Below are positions 63,313-64,000 of a stretch of DNA of 64,000 nt, piece after piece. The position numbers and the translations under genes are program-made. The stretch is from Rheinheimera faecalis (lineage in GTDB: Bacteria; Pseudomonadota; Gammaproteobacteria; Enterobacterales; Alteromonadaceae). Under the pieces are notes generated by a model. It did no database searches, had not been told where the DNA came from, and was given only the letters and a program-made list of their open reading frames with translations. Where the stretch lies: positions 124,001 to 188,000 of the forward strand of contig NZ_JAJOYT010000003.1 of the NCBI RefSeq assembly GCF_021290965.1, written 5' to 3'. The first letter of the stretch is position 1, and every line of letters begins with the position of its first letter.

Positions 63313-63588
63313 TCAAATAGCGCAGCTTCCGCCTTGCTGTAACCAAATTTCCTGTTGGGGGGCATTGGCATCCAATACCTCAATACGTTCTATCTGCAGC
63401 AGTGGAATTTCCACTTTTTGTCCGTCCTTATCCAGCAGCAGAAATTCTTCCTGTGCTGTACTTCGGGTGTCACGGGCAATACCCTGAATAGTGCTGCCAT
63501 CCAGCTGATGGATCAGGACCGGGTATCGTCTCATACAGATAATTTCGACATGATCATGTAAATCGCAAGCAAGAATGGCCGGGTTCAT
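63313..63588 (-). CDS. Rof-like Rho-binding antiterminator
   Basis: A 91-residue protein with the Rof/YaeO pattern: ACDLHDHVEIICMRRYPV at the start, LDGSTIQGIARDT in the middle, and EFLLLDKDGQKVEIPLLQI. E. coli Rof binds Rho and blocks its RNA entry. Conserved cysteines are in ACDLH and IICMR. A GGAG site precedes the ATG. It lies 43 bases after the DUF2024 gene in the same unit. Confidence 0.8.
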   Translation of the reverse strand: MNPAILACDLHDHVEIICMRRYPVLIHQLDGSTIQGIARDTRSTAQEEFLLLDKDGQKVEIPLLQIERIEVLDANAPQQEIWLQQGGSCAI

Positions 63589-63631
63589 CAGGGTGCTCCT
63601 TTGATCTTGGGTTAATTAAACACAGAGCCGC

Positions 63632-63886
63632 TTAGCAGCCCTGTAATTTCAGAATGTAATACCCCTGCACATTAATAGCTGAAATAACCGCTGGGGTGGC
63701 TATTTCGTTATGACAAAAATCACAGCTTTGTTGCTGTATGTCGTCACTGTTATAGCCTTGTTGTTGTAAAAACTGCTGTGCATAGAGTTTAGCCTTAGCT
63801 GCATGCTCTGGCGTCACCAACACATCAAAATGCAGGTAATGGCCATTGGTCGTTTTTACATGGGTGTCAAAAACCTGAACGTTCAT
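63632..63886 (-). CDS. DUF2024-family protein
   Basis: The ATG at 63886 with a GGAG site gives an 84-residue protein starting MNVQVFDTHVKTTNGHYLHFDV. It contains the CDFCHNE cysteine/histidine pattern and ends in a Cys (YILKLQGC), as in DUF2024 proteins of unknown role. The CxxC-H motif suggests metal or redox chemistry. It is the first gene of a short operon with the Rof-like protein, under the twin-operator promoter. Confidence 0.85.
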   Translation of the reverse strand: MNVQVFDTHVKTTNGHYLHFDVLVTPEHAAKAKLYAQQFLQQQGYNSDDIQQQSCDFCHNEIATPAVISAINVQGYYILKLQGC

Positions 63887-63915
63887 AAAAAGCTCCTCAC
63901 TCAACCTTAAATTAA

Positions 63916-63968
63916 GTATCGAATCGATACGTTATTAAAATAATAGTTTCGCTTCGATACAATGTCAA
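63916..63968 (-). promoter_or_regulatory. promoter with twin operators upstream of the DUF2024 operon
   Basis: On the minus strand TTGACA (63963-63968), 17 bases and TATTAT (63940-63945) form a near-consensus promoter. A palindrome GTTTCGCTTCGATAC (63946-63960) sits exactly in the spacer and a perfect one, GTATCGAATCGATAC (63916-63930), lies over the expected transcript start. The layout copies that at 63128-63173. Confidence 0.82.
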
Positions 63969-64000
63969 GCTATACTGTGCAGATAAAATACAGGTCTAGA

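Overview
The window looks like a chromosome segment of a free-living gammaproteobacterium of the Alteromonadales type. The gene orders argR/mdh, ispB/rplU-rpmA-obgE-folA, lptD-surA-pdxA-rsmA-apaG-apaH and rluA-rapA, together with the protein sequences, fit Rheinheimera/Alishewanella best. That genus-level guess comes from protein resemblance only and was not checked by a search. No rRNA, tRNA, CRISPR array, phage or insertion sequence was seen. Coding density is high, and seven convergent gene pairs overlap at their 3' ends.

Layout. (1) 1-8.2 kb: housekeeping genes (argR, mdh, ispB, rplU, rpmA, obgE, folA), a small DUF3718-like exported protein and a chemoreceptor. (2) 8.3-17.5 kb: the lptD-surA-pdxA-rsmA-apaG-apaH operon on the minus strand, divergent from an amgK-murU-djlA operon, so outer-membrane assembly sits beside peptidoglycan recycling. 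(3) 17.5-26.9 kb: DUF486 and DUF3530 proteins, an OmpA-like porin, rluA-rapA, a PIN-PhoH ATPase, a GlyGly-CTERM surface protein and a second RluA-type synthase. (4) 26.9-34.3 kb: a TPR membrane protein, D-glycerate 3-kinase, and a tightly coupled minus-strand operon of GGDEF/EAL protein, DUF3034 protein, lipoprotein truncated hemoglobin and 2-hydroxyacid dehydrogenase. (5) 34.3-45.5 kb: accessory genes, namely an ERIC element of exactly 126 bp, a PlpD-type patatin with a barrel domain, a periplasmic binding protein, a GlxA-type regulator with a rhodanese, a stand-alone Toprim protein resembling Wadjet JetD, a PI-PLC-like enzyme and a NaChBac-type sodium channel. (6) 45.5-51.9 kb: an RND efflux operon with its TetR regulator, and a near-perfect palindromic operator at the promoter. 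(7) 52-57.3 kb: hemN with an FNR-like site, trhP overlapping a ferredoxin gene, a yeast-type cytosine deaminase and a GAF-PAS-GGDEF protein. (8) 57.3-62 kb: a candidate ECF sigma regulon. (9) 62-64 kb: two short operons under twin promoters with the same operators.

The most novel material is in the last 7 kb. An ECF sigma factor, its probable anti-sigma factor and a lipoprotein lie beside a divergent subtilisin-like protease. A Ser/Thr/Gln/Ala-rich exported protein and a small outer-membrane barrel follow nearby. The sigma operon and the exported-protein gene share an exact 16-bp promoter block with identical spacing to a CGT -10 element, and the protease has a similar divergent element. This suggests one cell-envelope regulon that I do not recognise. 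Separately, two TTGACA-17-(T/A)ATAAT-like promoters at 63.13-63.17 and 63.92-63.97 kb carry the same 15-bp palindrome exactly in the spacer and again downstream. They link a thioredoxin-like protein and an exported Asp-rich protein to a DUF2024/Rof-like pair under one unknown repressor.
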